Source: Lysobacter sp. S4-A87 (lineage in GTDB: Bacteria; Pseudomonadota; Gammaproteobacteria; Xanthomonadales; Xanthomonadaceae). From it: DNA of 64,000 nt. The notes under the pieces were generated by a model. It did not search any database. It saw nothing but the letters and a program-made list of their open reading frames with translations, and was not told the origin of the DNA. The stretch lies in the NCBI RefSeq assembly GCF_022637455.1, contig NZ_CP093341.1, forward strand, positions 806,001 to 870,000, in the 5' to 3' direction. Both the position numbers and the translations under genes were made by a program. Below are positions 17,961-26,953 of this stretch, one piece after another. Position 1 is the stretch's first letter; the number at the start of each line of letters is the position of its first letter.

Positions 17961-19111
17961 GCGCAGGCAACGACGACAAGAAGGCATCCGGTGCCGCGCC
18001 GCCGCCGGGCGGCCCGGACGAACAGGACCCGGCCGGCAAGGCCGTGCGCAAGGGTGGACGCTGGGTGGCTGCCGCCATCGTGCTGACCCTGCTGCTGTAC
18101 CTGTTCGCCGACCGCTACACGCCCTTCACATCGCAGGCCCGCATCGAGGGCTACATCGTCGGCGTCGCGCCGAAGGTGGCCGGTGAAGTGACCAAGGTTG
18201 CGGTCGCCAACAACCAGACAGTGAAGTACGGCCAGACCCTGTTCGAGATCGACCAGTCGCAATACCGGATCGCGCTGGCCAAGGCACGCTCGGACCTGGA
18301 GAACGTGCGCAAGCAGGTCGGCGCCGGTGGCGCCGCGGTGGATGCGGCACGCGCCAACCTCGACGCCGCGCGCGCCAACGAGATCAAGGCGCGGCAGGAT
18401 GCATCCCGCCTGCGCCGGCTGCGCGAGACCGATCCCGGCACGATTTCAGTACGTCGCCAGGAAATTGCCGACGCCAGCCTGGAGCAGGCCAAGGCCATGG
18501 TCGTCGCAGCGCAGGCAGACATCCGCCGGGCCATCGAATCGATGGGCGGTGACGATGCCGAAAAGAACACCTTGCTGGCCACGGCGCTGACCGCCGTCGA
18601 CAAGGCCGAGCTGGACATGACCAATACGGTGGTCGAGGCGTCCACCGATGGTGTCATCACCGACCTGCGCGCGGAGGTCGGCCAGTTCGCCGGCACCGGC
18701 AGCCCGGTGTTGACTTTGGTCGGCGTGCGCGACATCTGGATCAGCGCCGAGTACACCGAGAACAACCTGGGCCACATGAAGGTCGGCACGCCGGTCGACA
18801 TCGTCTTCGATGTCCTGCCGGGCCGCGTCTTCAAGGGCAAGGTGCGCAGCGTCGGCCTGGGCGTCAGCGCCGGTCGCACGCCCAACCCCGGCAACCTCCC
18901 CTCGGTCGACAACGACCGCGACTGGCTGCGGCAATCGCAGCGCTTCCCGGTGATCATCGGCATCGACCCCGGGCAGGATCCGGAGGATCGCGCCAAGCTG
19001 CGCATCGGCGGGCAGGCCTCGGTCATCGCCTATGGCGAGGGCGCCGGCGTGCTCAAGCTGCTCGGCAAGATCTACATCCGCGTTGCCAGCTGGCTGACCT
19101 ATGCCTACTGA
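17957..19111 (+). CDS. HlyD-family membrane fusion protein
   Basis: 384 residues: a cytoplasmic glycine/proline-rich leader, one membrane helix (GRWVAAAIVLTLLLYLFADRY), a lipoyl half (EGYIVGVAPKVAGEVTKV), a long coiled coil rich in Ala/Glu (~100-210), the second lipoyl half (NTVVEASTDGVITDLRAEVGQF) and a barrel domain (DIWISAEYTENNLGHMKVG). Adaptor linking the upstream outer-membrane factor to the downstream DUF2955 permease. ATGA overlap upstream, 14-base gap downstream. Confidence 0.92.
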   Translation: MSAGNDDKKASGAAPPPGGPDEQDPAGKAVRKGGRWVAAAIVLTLLLYLFADRYTPFTSQARIEGYIVGVAPKVAGEVTKVAVANNQTVKYGQTLFEIDQSQYRIALAKARSDLENVRKQVGAGGAAVDAARANLDAARANEIKARQDASRLRRLRETDPGTISVRRQEIADASLEQAKAMVVAAQADIRRAIESMGGDDAEKNTLLATALTAVDKAELDMTNTVVEASTDGVITDLRAEVGQFAGTGSPVLTLVGVRDIWISAEYTENNLGHMKVGTPVDIVFDVLPGRVFKGKVRSVGLGVSAGRTPNPGNLPSVDNDRDWLRQSQRFPVIIGIDPGQDPEDRAKLRIGGQASVIAYGEGAGVLKLLGKIYIRVASWLTYAY

Positions 19112-19125
19112 CCGGGACTGACGCG

Positions 19126-20169
19126 ATGATGGCGCCTGCCGCCAGGCGTACCTTCCGGCTCGCCTCCGTGGTGGCGTTGTCGGTCGCGCTCGCCTACGGC
19201 CTGGCGATGCCCTTGCCCTTCATGGCGCCACTGTTCGCGGTAATCCTCACCGCGACGCCTGCACCGCCACCGGGGCCAAAAGGCCTGCTCGGGCTGCTGG
19301 TGCTGGTCAGCGTGACCCTCGGCATCGGACTGCTGCTCAACCCGCTACTGCGCAACTACCCCTCTTCGGCCGTGCTGATGATTGCCGCCGGCCTCTACCT
19401 GAGCACCTACCTCAGCGTCGGCAAGGGCAAGGGCCTGGTCGGCACGCTGCTCTCGGTCGGCCTGACGATGATTCCGGCGGCGGGGCTGATGGACTACGCG
19501 CTGGCAAGCGCGGTGGTCAACTCGCTGCTGATCGGCATCGCCGTGGCGGTCGCCTGCCAGTGGCTGGTGCAGCCGCTGTTTCCCGAGCCCCCCCCGGCCG
19601 GGCCCAAGCCAAAACCACCGGTGGCCGACCACGAGCGCGCGGCCTGGCTGGCCCTGCGCACGGTGCTGATCGTGCTGCCGCCGGTCATGCTGGCCTTCAC
19701 CAATCCCGGGATGTACATGCCGACCATCATGAAGTCGGTGATGCTTGCGCAACAGGGTTCGACGGTGAGCGCGCGCGTGGCCGGGCGCGAACTGATCGGC
19801 TCGACGTTCCTCGCCGGCGTCTATGCGCTCGCGTTCTGGTTCGCCCTGAAGCTGTTGCCGAACCTGTGGATGTTCACCCTGTGGATGCTGCTGTTCGGCA
19901 TCCACATCGCCAGCCGGCTTTATCGCGTGGTCCCCAACCGCCATCCGCCGTCGTTCTGGGTGAACGTGTTCGTGACCATGCTGATCCTGGTCGGCCCCGC
20001 CGTGCAGGACAGCACCGGCGACGATGTCTATGGCGAGTTCGTGGCGCGCTTCACGCTGTTCGTGCTGGTCACCCTCTACGCCTGGGGCGCGATCGTGGCG
20101 CTGGAATGGTTGCGCGGACGCCGGACAGGGCACGGCACCACGCCACTGGAATCGCCGCAGGCAACGTGA
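19126..20169 (+). CDS. DUF2955/AaeB-like inner-membrane permease
   Basis: 347 residues, about ten membrane helices in two halves separated by a proline-rich cytoplasmic linker (EPPPAGPKPKPPVADHERAAW). This layout matches DUF2955 proteins, which are related to the FUSC/AaeB aromatic-acid exporter group. It is the probable energised subunit of the tripartite pump whose adaptor and duct lie immediately upstream. Substrate unknown. It ends 15 bases before the convergent stop of the MalT-like regulator. Confidence 0.8.
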   Translation: MMAPAARRTFRLASVVALSVALAYGLAMPLPFMAPLFAVILTATPAPPPGPKGLLGLLVLVSVTLGIGLLLNPLLRNYPSSAVLMIAAGLYLSTYLSVGKGKGLVGTLLSVGLTMIPAAGLMDYALASAVVNSLLIGIAVAVACQWLVQPLFPEPPPAGPKPKPPVADHERAAWLALRTVLIVLPPVMLAFTNPGMYMPTIMKSVMLAQQGSTVSARVAGRELIGSTFLAGVYALAFWFALKLLPNLWMFTLWMLLFGIHIASRLYRVVPNRHPPSFWVNVFVTMLILVGPAVQDSTGDDVYGEFVARFTLFVLVTLYAWGAIVALEWLRGRRTGHGTTPLESPQAT

Positions 20170-20184
20170 CTGGCGACGGCACAC

Positions 20185-22806
20185 TCAGCCGCGCGCGTCG
20201 CCGGCACTCCCGGCCGCGATGAAACCCGTGCGCCGCGCCACCGCAGCGGCCTCGCTGCGCGACCGCACGTCGAGCTTGCGCAGGATCGCCGAGATGTGGT
20301 GGTCGACGGTCTTCTCCGATCTCACCAGCCGTCGCGCGATGTCGGCATTGCTCAGGCCATCTGCCAGCAATTCGAGAATCTGCATCTCGCGCGGGGTCAG
20401 TCCGGCGGGGTTGGCGCTGGTGGCCGCACGGGGTCCACGCGCAAGCCCGCGCACGCCGGCTTCGCGCAGGTGCTCGCGACAGCGTTTGGCGGCCGCGTTC
20501 GCTCCAAGTCCTTCGAGCAGCGACAAGGCCTCTCGCATCGCACTTTCGTCGCCTTCCAGCAGCGCCAGCGCCTGTTCGTAGGGGCAACCCAGACGGGCCC
20601 ATTCCGCAGCGGCCTGCTGCCATAGGCCGCCGATCTGCAGCGCGTAGGGCGGCTCCGTGCCGTCGGGCCCGCCTTCAGCGACGCCCAGTCGCAGGCACCA
20701 GTAACGCAACTCGCCCAGCGATCGCGTGTCCCTGCGCTGTTCGGCCATGGCATGCGCCTGTGCGACCAGTTCGTCGACCGCACCGCCGTCATTGCGCAGC
20801 CACGCAGCCTCGGCGTGGGCGGCGGCGACCGGTGCCAGGCGCTGCAACTCACCGGACTGCCGTGACAGCACCGTCGCTTCATCCAGCAATTCACGCGCTC
20901 CCGGATCGCCGCGGCGTTGGCGCAATCGGGCAAGCACCGCCAGTGCGCAGATGCGCGTGACCGGCGCCACGCCCTGCGCCGTCACCAGGCGCAGGGCCTC
21001 GTTCGCCGCCGCATCCCAGTTTCCGCATTCGAAATCGAGCCGGGCCTGCCAGGCGCGAATGTAGTTGGTCCACGAATCCAGGTCGCGGGCGGCGAAGTAG
21101 CCGGCGGACGCCTCGATATGGCGCTTGGCCTGCGCGTAGTCGCGCAGCTTCACCGCCGTGCTGACGAGGTTGGCGTAGCAGCGCGCGACATGCTCCTCGA
21201 AGTCATTGGCGAGCGATATCCGCAGGCTCTGCTCGATCATCGCCTTGCCTTCGTCATCGCCTTCGGCATAGCGCGCGGTGCCGACGTTGTTGAGCGAATG
21301 GGCAAGCACCTCGTTGCTGCCGATACGCGTCGCCAGCTCGATGGCGCGGGTGCCCCACTCGACCGATTCGTCGGTGTGCCCGGACAGCATGTACAACTGC
21401 GAACGATTGCTCAGGGCCCAGGCGTAGGCCTCGTCGTCGGGGAAATCGCGCAGCAGGTGCACGGCCTGGTTCGCATATTCCTCGGCTTCCTGCCTGCGGC
21501 CGCCGAACCAGTTCAGGCGCGACAGCCAGCGCAGCGTCCGCCCCTCCCGGCGCAGGTCGCCGAGCTTGCGCCATATCGCCAGGGCCTCCAGGCGCATGGC
21601 GATGGCATCGTCGTTCTGCTCGACCAGGTAGCACTGGTACGACAGGTCTTCGAGCAGTTCGGCGCGGGCGGCCGGCGCGAGCGCATCGGCGTGGGCAAGG
21701 GCGGCGCCATAGAGCGTGGCGGCCTCGCAATGGGCGCCATGGTTGGCGGCCTCGTTGCCGGCCTGCAGTGCGTACTTGAGCACGGCATCCGTGTCGCCTG
21801 CGCCGGATGCATGGTGGACCAGGCGCGACATCGCCACGGCGCGCCCGCGCTGCTCCAGGAAGGCCTGCTCCAGGAAGGCCAGCACCCTGGCATGGAGCGC
21901 GGCGGCCAGCGGCGCCGGCAGGGCCTGCTCGACCGCGATCCGCGCCAGTTCATGGCGGAACGCATACGCGCTCCCGTCGGCGACCAGCAGCCCGGATGCC
22001 AGGGCTGCCGCGACGTCGTCGGGCGCGGGCGACAACACCGCCTCGACGATGTCGATCTCGATGCGTGCCGGCACGATGGCGACCAGATCGAGCAGCGCGC
22101 GTACTTCCGGCGTTTGTCGCGCTGCACGTGCAAGCACGGCGTCGCGCACGGAGACTGGCAGGCCCTCGGCACGCAGTGCCTCGGTGACGAAGAACGGATT
22201 TCCACCGGTCGTTGCATAGATGCCCTCGGCCGGATGACTCGACTGGCGGGCCAGTTCGGCCACTCCGGCCTCCGACAACGGCAGCAGCGGCACGCGCACC
22301 ACGGCGTCGGCGGGCAGGTCACCGAGCACCAGTTGCAACGGATGGCGGTCGCCGAGTTCGTCGTCGCGATAGGTCAGCACCAGCAGCGCGCGCACGCGTT
22401 GTATCCGGCGCGCCAGGAACTTGACCAGGTCCAGCGTCGCTGCGTCGGCCCAGTGCAGGTCCTCGAGCACGACGATGGTGGGATCACTGGCTTGCTGCAG
22501 TTCCGCCAGGAAGCAGCTGAACAATTCCGTTCGGTGCCCCTCCAGGCCGAGCAGCGCCTGCAGTTTCGACCCCATGGCGCTGGCCATGTCGTAGAGCGGT
22601 CCCAGCGGTCGCGGCGAGAACAACGCCTCGCATCCGCCCCACAGCACGCGCCCTGCGCCATGCCCGGCGACCAGCTGCGTCAGCAACGAGGTCTTGCCGA
22701 TGCCGGCTTCACCGCACACCAGCGCCGTGCGGCCGGCACCTTGCCCCGCGACCTCCAGCGCGCCCTGCAACAGGCTTAGTGCATTGCCTCGTTCAATCAG
22801 CTCCAC
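20185..22806 (-). CDS. MalT/LAL-like ATP-dependent LuxR regulator
   Basis: 873 residues. N-terminal STAND/AAA ATPase with Walker A GEAGIGKTS and Walker B TIVVLEDLHWAD, a central TPR-like helical region (~330-780), and a C-terminal LuxR HTH (LTPREMQILELLADGLSNADIA...KTVDHHISAILRKLDV). This is the large ATP-binding LuxR (LAL) layout: an inducer plus ATP would drive oligomerisation and DNA binding. Convergent with the efflux operon and 82 bases downstream of the DUF4242 gene, so probably co-transcribed with the two small genes upstream. Confidence 0.88.
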   Translation of the reverse strand: MELIERGNALSLLQGALEVAGQGAGRTALVCGEAGIGKTSLLTQLVAGHGAGRVLWGGCEALFSPRPLGPLYDMASAMGSKLQALLGLEGHRTELFSCFLAELQQASDPTIVVLEDLHWADAATLDLVKFLARRIQRVRALLVLTYRDDELGDRHPLQLVLGDLPADAVVRVPLLPLSEAGVAELARQSSHPAEGIYATTGGNPFFVTEALRAEGLPVSVRDAVLARAARQTPEVRALLDLVAIVPARIEIDIVEAVLSPAPDDVAAALASGLLVADGSAYAFRHELARIAVEQALPAPLAAALHARVLAFLEQAFLEQRGRAVAMSRLVHHASGAGDTDAVLKYALQAGNEAANHGAHCEAATLYGAALAHADALAPAARAELLEDLSYQCYLVEQNDDAIAMRLEALAIWRKLGDLRREGRTLRWLSRLNWFGGRRQEAEEYANQAVHLLRDFPDDEAYAWALSNRSQLYMLSGHTDESVEWGTRAIELATRIGSNEVLAHSLNNVGTARYAEGDDEGKAMIEQSLRISLANDFEEHVARCYANLVSTAVKLRDYAQAKRHIEASAGYFAARDLDSWTNYIRAWQARLDFECGNWDAAANEALRLVTAQGVAPVTRICALAVLARLRQRRGDPGARELLDEATVLSRQSGELQRLAPVAAAHAEAAWLRNDGGAVDELVAQAHAMAEQRRDTRSLGELRYWCLRLGVAEGGPDGTEPPYALQIGGLWQQAAAEWARLGCPYEQALALLEGDESAMREALSLLEGLGANAAAKRCREHLREAGVRGLARGPRAATSANPAGLTPREMQILELLADGLSNADIARRLVRSEKTVDHHISAILRKLDVRSRSEAAAVARRTGFIAAGSAGDARG

Positions 22807-22888
22807 CTTGCCGGCTCCGGGGGTATCGCGATCCGATTATCCCCCGATGAAACGCGCACGGGCGGCGCCCCAGGCCGACGGCGCGCAT

Positions 22889-23161
22889 TCAGAAGTAGAA
22901 GAATGGCGACAGGTCGGATATTTCGATGATGCTGGCCACCGGCAAGCCATTGCGGCGCGCTGCCTGCCGGATCGCCTCCGGCGAAGGCGCGTCATAGATG
23001 CAGAAGGTCCTGCGCCGATCGGCACTCACATAGGAGTGCAGCCAGTTGACGCCGCTGTCGCCATTGATGCTGGCTATCCGCGCGCAATCCCTGGCCCCCT
23101 CCCCGCCCGCGGGGATGGCGAGATCGGCTGCGAAGGCGCGTTCGATCAGGTATCGGGGCAT
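22889..23161 (-). CDS. DUF4242 small protein
   Basis: 90 residues; starts MPRYLIERAF and contains VNWLHSYVSADRRRTFCIYDAPSPEAIR, the pattern of the DUF4242 ferredoxin-like family (related to nickel-binding and muconolactone-isomerase-like small dimers). The C-terminus ISDLSPFFYF is aromatic. Function not established. It lies 29 bases after the 83-residue gene and 82 bases before the LAL regulator, all on the minus strand. Confidence 0.8.
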   Translation of the reverse strand: MPRYLIERAFAADLAIPAGGEGARDCARIASINGDSGVNWLHSYVSADRRRTFCIYDAPSPEAIRQAARRNGLPVASIIEISDLSPFFYF

Positions 23162-23190
23162 GACGGGGTCCTCGAGGTGGCGCAGCGGGC

Positions 23191-23442
23191 TCAGACGCAG
23201 CCGAAGCGGATGGGCATCCAGCTGCTGGTGTAGTGACGGTCGCTGGCGTACCCGGAACTGTTGCCATAGCCCACGCCGAAATCGCGTTCGCGATGAACGT
23301 GGTGGACCGGCTCGGTGCCGGCCGCGTATTCGATGTCCCGCCAGTCGTCCATGCTGAACATGATCGAAGGGGCGGTCGTGTGCGCGTTCAGTGGCGCGAA
23401 CAGGCCGGTGGCGGTGACGAGATCCATCAGGGAAGTAGACAT
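23191..23442 (-). CDS. Hypothetical 83-residue protein
   Basis: Not recognised. The sequence is rich in His, Tyr and aromatic residues (GTEPVHHVHRERDFGVGYGN; SGYASDRHYTSSWMPIRFGCV) and ends in a cysteine two residues from the C-terminus. No signal peptide or membrane helix is obvious. First of three same-strand genes with DUF4242 and the LAL regulator. The His cluster could bind metal (inference). Confidence 0.6.
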   Translation of the reverse strand: MSTSLMDLVTATGLFAPLNAHTTAPSIMFSMDDWRDIEYAAGTEPVHHVHRERDFGVGYGNSSGYASDRHYTSSWMPIRFGCV

Positions 23443-23675
23443 TGCGGTGTCCTCGGCGATTCACGCAGCCCGGGATCCGGACTGCGATGCCAGACTAGGC
23501 AATGGGCGCGCCGGCAACATCGGGAACGCTCCCCAGATTGCGCAAACCCCCTCCCCATTTTCGACGCTCACGCGGCGACGACAGCTCCCATGGCATGGAT
23601 GTTGCCGCCGCCGACGTCGCAGCCTGCGAGACCGCTGCACGCCACCCTTCCGGCCGGCCCAAGGGGAGCATTGCC

Positions 23676-23903
23676 ATGACGATCGATACGTTCCACGCCT
23701 ATGACGATGCAGGAAACCGATACACCATCCATGTGCGGCGTACTTACATCGACACCCGCGGTGCCGACGGACTCGGACGCCGCGTCGAAGGCCTGCGCAC
23801 CTACCATCTGAGCGATGGTGGCCCGGTCGACCGGCTCGACGACGACACGTTTGCCATCGTCGATTCCGGCATCGGGCTGCGGCTCACGCGAAGCGCTGCC
23901 TGA
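23676..23903 (+). CDS. Hypothetical 75-residue protein
   Basis: Starts MTIDTFHAYDDAGNRYTIHV and reads as a short beta-rich soluble domain (EGLRTYHLSDGGPVDRLDDD) with balanced charges. AAGGGGA is placed well upstream of the ATG. No family recognised. Divergent from the 83-residue gene; the stop is about 60 bases from the convergent hydrolase stop. Confidence 0.6.
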   Translation: MTIDTFHAYDDAGNRYTIHVRRTYIDTRGADGLGRRVEGLRTYHLSDGGPVDRLDDDTFAIVDSGIGLRLTRSAA

Positions 23904-23963
23904 CTGCCTGTCTACCGGACGCAGCGAGGGTCCGCCATTCGCTGCGTCCGGGGGCCAGGTGCC

Positions 23964-25319
23964 TTACTGCGTTGCCGACGTCCCGGCCCCGGCCTGCTTC
24001 GGCGCAGCCAGGATCTTGCCGGTGCCGTACGGCGCGTGGTCGAACGTGCCGTTGCTGATCCAGTCATTGACCACGCGGAAATAGCCGTCGGCATAGCGGG
24101 TCGATGTGCGCTCGCCGTCGGCTGCGGTTTCGAACTCGAGGATGCCGTGGTCGGTGGCCGGAAACTCGATCACGCTCACCGCGCGACCGTCATGGGCCAG
24201 TTGCAGCAGGCGCTCGCGTGTCTGCTTGGGCGGAGCCTCGCGGTCCTCGCCGGCCAGCACCCACAGCAACGGCACGCGCAGGCTGCGCAGCGTCGGCATC
24301 GGGTCGAACTCCCAGCTGGTTTCCTGCTCCAGCACCGGCGCCAGCTCGCCCGCCCGCTCACGTGAAAGCGTGACCACCAGGCCGGTGAACTCGCCCTTCA
24401 TGGCCGGCCACCACGGTTGCGTGGCGTACCTGGCCCGGACCGCGTCCAGTTGTTCCCATCCGCTTGCGCCACGCGCGGCGACAATCGCACCGGTGACGTC
24501 GGTCACCTCGCGCGCCTTCGCCATCGCGTCCTCGCCGTAACCGGCGTTGCGCAGGTCCAGCATGACCTGGTCGCGGTCTTCCGCGAGGGGGCTGTCTGCC
24601 AGACCGAAGCGGACCACTACGAAATCCGGATTGCTCCGGCTCGCCGCCAGCGGTGCCACCCAGCCGCCCTGGCTGCCACCGTCGTAGCCGATGCGCTTGA
24701 CGCGGGCACCGGCCAGGCGCCGTGCCTCCGCCAGCGCCGCGCGCGCGTCATCGGCGAGCAGATGGAAGTTCTGCGTGTAGCGACCCGTCGATTCGCCGGT
24801 GCCGCGCTTGTCGTAGACGAACACGCCGATGCCGTAAGCGGGATACAGGTACTGCGTATACAGGCCCTGCACCGCCGAGTTGTTCTCCGAGCCGTGCACT
24901 TCGATCGCGATCGGTACGGGCTGGCTGCCGCGCGGAAGCACCAGCCTCCCCCGCAGCTTCACTCCATTGCCTTCGAACGTCGTCTCGGTGATGTCGAACT
25001 GCCGACGCTGGCCGGCATGACCGTCGAAAGTGATCGTCCCCTGGCTGCAGGTGCCGAAGCGCACCTTCATGCCGTCGGGGCGACCGGTCCAGCCCATGCT
25101 GCTGTTCCATTGGCCGCCGGCGCCCTGCTTGAGCAGGCCGCTGCGGCCATCCAGCGTGCGCCAGCGCAGGTCCGCCGGCTCGCTGGCGGTGGCGATCGCG
25201 ACGATACGCCCATCGTCGAGCGCATAGGCACCCGCGTGGCAGCGGACAGTGTCGTCGGCCGCGGCGGCGGCGCCTGTGAATCCGAACGAGATCAACAACA
25301 ACGAGGCGGCTGCCTTCAT
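23964..25319 (-). CDS. Exported alpha/beta hydrolase, prolyl-oligopeptidase-like
   Basis: 451 residues with a signal peptide (MKAAASLLLISFGFTGAAAAA). An N-terminal beta domain (~25-135) precedes a hydrolase domain: IEVHGSENNSAVQG, a GVFVYDKRGTGESTG element, nucleophile Ser216 in GGSQGG, the acid in LAGEDREAPP and His in ATDHGILEFE. This resembles exported acyl-peptide/ester hydrolases; substrate unknown. The ATG at 25319 was chosen for the signal peptide; the frame runs on upstream to 25547 without credible coding content. Monocistronic. Confidence 0.82.
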   Translation of the reverse strand: MKAAASLLLISFGFTGAAAAADDTVRCHAGAYALDDGRIVAIATASEPADLRWRTLDGRSGLLKQGAGGQWNSSMGWTGRPDGMKVRFGTCSQGTITFDGHAGQRRQFDITETTFEGNGVKLRGRLVLPRGSQPVPIAIEVHGSENNSAVQGLYTQYLYPAYGIGVFVYDKRGTGESTGRYTQNFHLLADDARAALAEARRLAGARVKRIGYDGGSQGGWVAPLAASRSNPDFVVVRFGLADSPLAEDRDQVMLDLRNAGYGEDAMAKAREVTDVTGAIVAARGASGWEQLDAVRARYATQPWWPAMKGEFTGLVVTLSRERAGELAPVLEQETSWEFDPMPTLRSLRVPLLWVLAGEDREAPPKQTRERLLQLAHDGRAVSVIEFPATDHGILEFETAADGERTSTRYADGYFRVVNDWISNGTFDHAPYGTGKILAAPKQAGAGTSATQ

Positions 25320-25369
25320 ATCGCGGTCCTGTCGTGGGGGAACGCCACGGTAGCGGGGTGGATTCCGCG

Positions 25370-25588
25370 GCGCATGCCCTCTTGGATGCGCGGTTCCGCC
25401 GTCGGGTTGATATCCATCCGAAGCAGCGGCCCGCGCGCAACTGCGCGAACGTAGACAGCGGCGGCCGCGCTGGCAGGGCGGCAAGGTCAAGAAGGGCGAC
25501 TGGGCTATCAGTCGGAAGCGGCGTTCAGCCGCGCATTCAAGCGGCAACCCGGGTTATCGCCCGGTGCGGTCCGTCGACAGGGAATCTA
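25370..25588 (+). pseudogene. Remnant of an AraC-family regulator C-terminus
   Basis: The 306-base gap holds a decayed gene. From 25503 the frame reads GYQSEAAFSRAFKRQPGLSP then GAVRRQ, closely following the final helix-turn-helix of AraC regulators (GYxSEAAFSRAFKR...G.SPG..RR), ending in TAG at 25586-25588. The preceding part is out of frame: another frame gives RRVDIHPKQRPARN, like the conserved linker before the AraC domain, followed by a frameshift and loss of the first helix-turn-helix. No start codon or sensor domain remains. Confidence 0.55.
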
Positions 25589-25625
25589 GGCAGGTCTGGC
25601 CTGATCTGGCTTAGAGCACGTTGGC

Positions 25626-25832
25626 TCAGAGCAGCAGCGTGCCGAAAACCACGCGGGCGCGATCGTCGTAGATGCGCAGCCAGAGTGCCTGGCTCATCGT
25701 CTCGGCGCAGCGCTTGGCCTGGGGCAACACAGCCGCCAGCGCGGCCTCGGCACTGGAATAATCGACCGCGGCTTCTGCGATCTGCTGGGCCAGGATGCTG
25801 CCATCCTGTCGCGATAGTTCGACTCGGTACAT
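25626..25832 (-). CDS. Hypothetical 68-residue protein
   Basis: Soluble, alanine-rich small protein (MYRVELSRQDGSILAQQIAE; YDDRARVVFGTLLL). No domain recognised. GGAGGTGA, a near-perfect Shine-Dalgarno, lies at proper spacing before the ATG and supports it strongly. Divergent from the NRDE gene, with a shared 220-base region that contains the palindrome at 25951. Confidence 0.7.
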   Translation of the reverse strand: MYRVELSRQDGSILAQQIAEAAVDYSSAEAALAAVLPQAKRCAETMSQALWLRIYDDRARVVFGTLLL

Positions 25833-25950
25833 GGGTCACCTCCCGGCGGTTGGGAGTGGGCGGCCGTCCTGCGAACAGGCGGTTCCTGTGTCATGGTCAT
25901 AGCCTCCACAAACCGCGGCGCTTCCGCAGTCGGGCGGCATCGCTCTGGTG

Positions 25951-25968
25951 TGTAGGACTTTCCCTACA
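25951..25968. promoter_or_regulatory. Palindromic operator TGTAGG-N6-CCTACA
   Basis: TGTAGGACTTTCCCTACA is a perfect 6-bp inverted repeat with a 6-base spacer, between the 68-residue gene and the NRDE gene. The architecture matches known NarL/FixJ-type response-regulator sites (for example the GacA-type TGTAAG-N6-CTTACA), with one symmetric change. Confidence 0.45.
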
Positions 25969-26052
25969 ACGCTATCGCCACAAGCCATTCACCCTGATGA
26001 ATCCACTCCCCATGCCCTTGTCAGACAAGTCCTTCGCAGACGAGCCATCCGC

Positions 26053-26835
26053 ATGTGCCTGATTGCCATCGCCTGGCGTGCCCACCCCCGCTACCGGCTG
26101 GCACTCATCGCCAACCGCGACGAGGCGCATGACCGCCCGGCGTCGCCGGCCGGCTTCGATCCCGCCGACGCGACGCTTTACGGCGGCCGCGACCTCCGCG
26201 CCGGCGGCAGCTGGCTGATGGCGTCCACCCGCGGCCGGCTGGCGGCGGTGACCAACGTCCGCGCCGGCCTCGCCGAGGGCGCGATGCCGCGCTCGCGTGG
26301 CGCGCTGGTGCACGGCTTCGTGGCGGGATCGGACAGCAGCCCGGCCTTCCTCGCCGGCCTCGCCGGGAACGCCCCTGAATACGGCCGGTTCAATCTCCTG
26401 GCCTGGGACGGAACCGAGCTGGGCTTCGCCAGCAACCATCCCGCTTTCGAACGACGCCCGGTATCGCCAGGCCTCCACGCCATGTCCAACGGTGCGTTCG
26501 ACGCCCCCTGGCCCAAGAGCGGCCATGCCGTGGCGGCGCTCGACGCCTGGTTGCAGTCGTCGCTGTCGCGGTCTGACGACGACATGGCGGTGGCGCCGTT
26601 GCTCGATGCCCTGGCCGATACCAGCCCGGCCCCGGACGCCGCCCTGCCCGACACCGGCGTCGGCCTTGAACTGGAGCGGCGCCTGTCGCCGCCCTTCGTG
26701 CGCGGCCCCAACTACGGCACCCGCTGCAGCAGCGTGGTCCTGGTGGGCGCCGACAGCATCACCTTCGTCGAGCAGAGCTATGGCCCGGACGGGGTGCCCA
26801 GGGGTCGGACGCGGGCCACCTTCGCGATCGCCTGA
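26053..26835 (+). CDS. NRDE (TANGO2) family protein
   Basis: 260 residues beginning MCLIAIAWRAHPRYRLALIANRDE, the defining NRDE motif near the N-terminus; the Cys2/NRDE arrangement recalls Ntn-hydrolases. Other conserved stretches: GGSWLMASTRGRLAAVTNVR and YGTRCSSVVLV near the C-terminus. The eukaryotic homologue TANGO2 is linked to membrane and haem/lipid handling; the bacterial role is unknown. The longer frame from 25948 lacks family similarity before MCLI. Monocistronic. Confidence 0.88.
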   Translation: MCLIAIAWRAHPRYRLALIANRDEAHDRPASPAGFDPADATLYGGRDLRAGGSWLMASTRGRLAAVTNVRAGLAEGAMPRSRGALVHGFVAGSDSSPAFLAGLAGNAPEYGRFNLLAWDGTELGFASNHPAFERRPVSPGLHAMSNGAFDAPWPKSGHAVAALDAWLQSSLSRSDDDMAVAPLLDALADTSPAPDAALPDTGVGLELERRLSPPFVRGPNYGTRCSSVVLVGADSITFVEQSYGPDGVPRGRTRATFAIA

Positions 26836-26953
26836 CCTTGGCTGACTGGCGCCGGCAGTGGTGCGGCGCAAGCAACGGTGCGGTGCACCGGACGTGCTAT
26901 CGCCGCCGCGGCAGCACGCCTAACATAACGCCACTGCCACCCGGCCCTCCCCC

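Noticed and set aside
23547-23556. MalT-box-like GGGGAGGGGG (minus strand) upstream of the LAL operon
   Set aside because: One mismatch to GGGGA(T/G)GAGG, but a G-run in a high-GC genome is expected by chance and there is only one copy.
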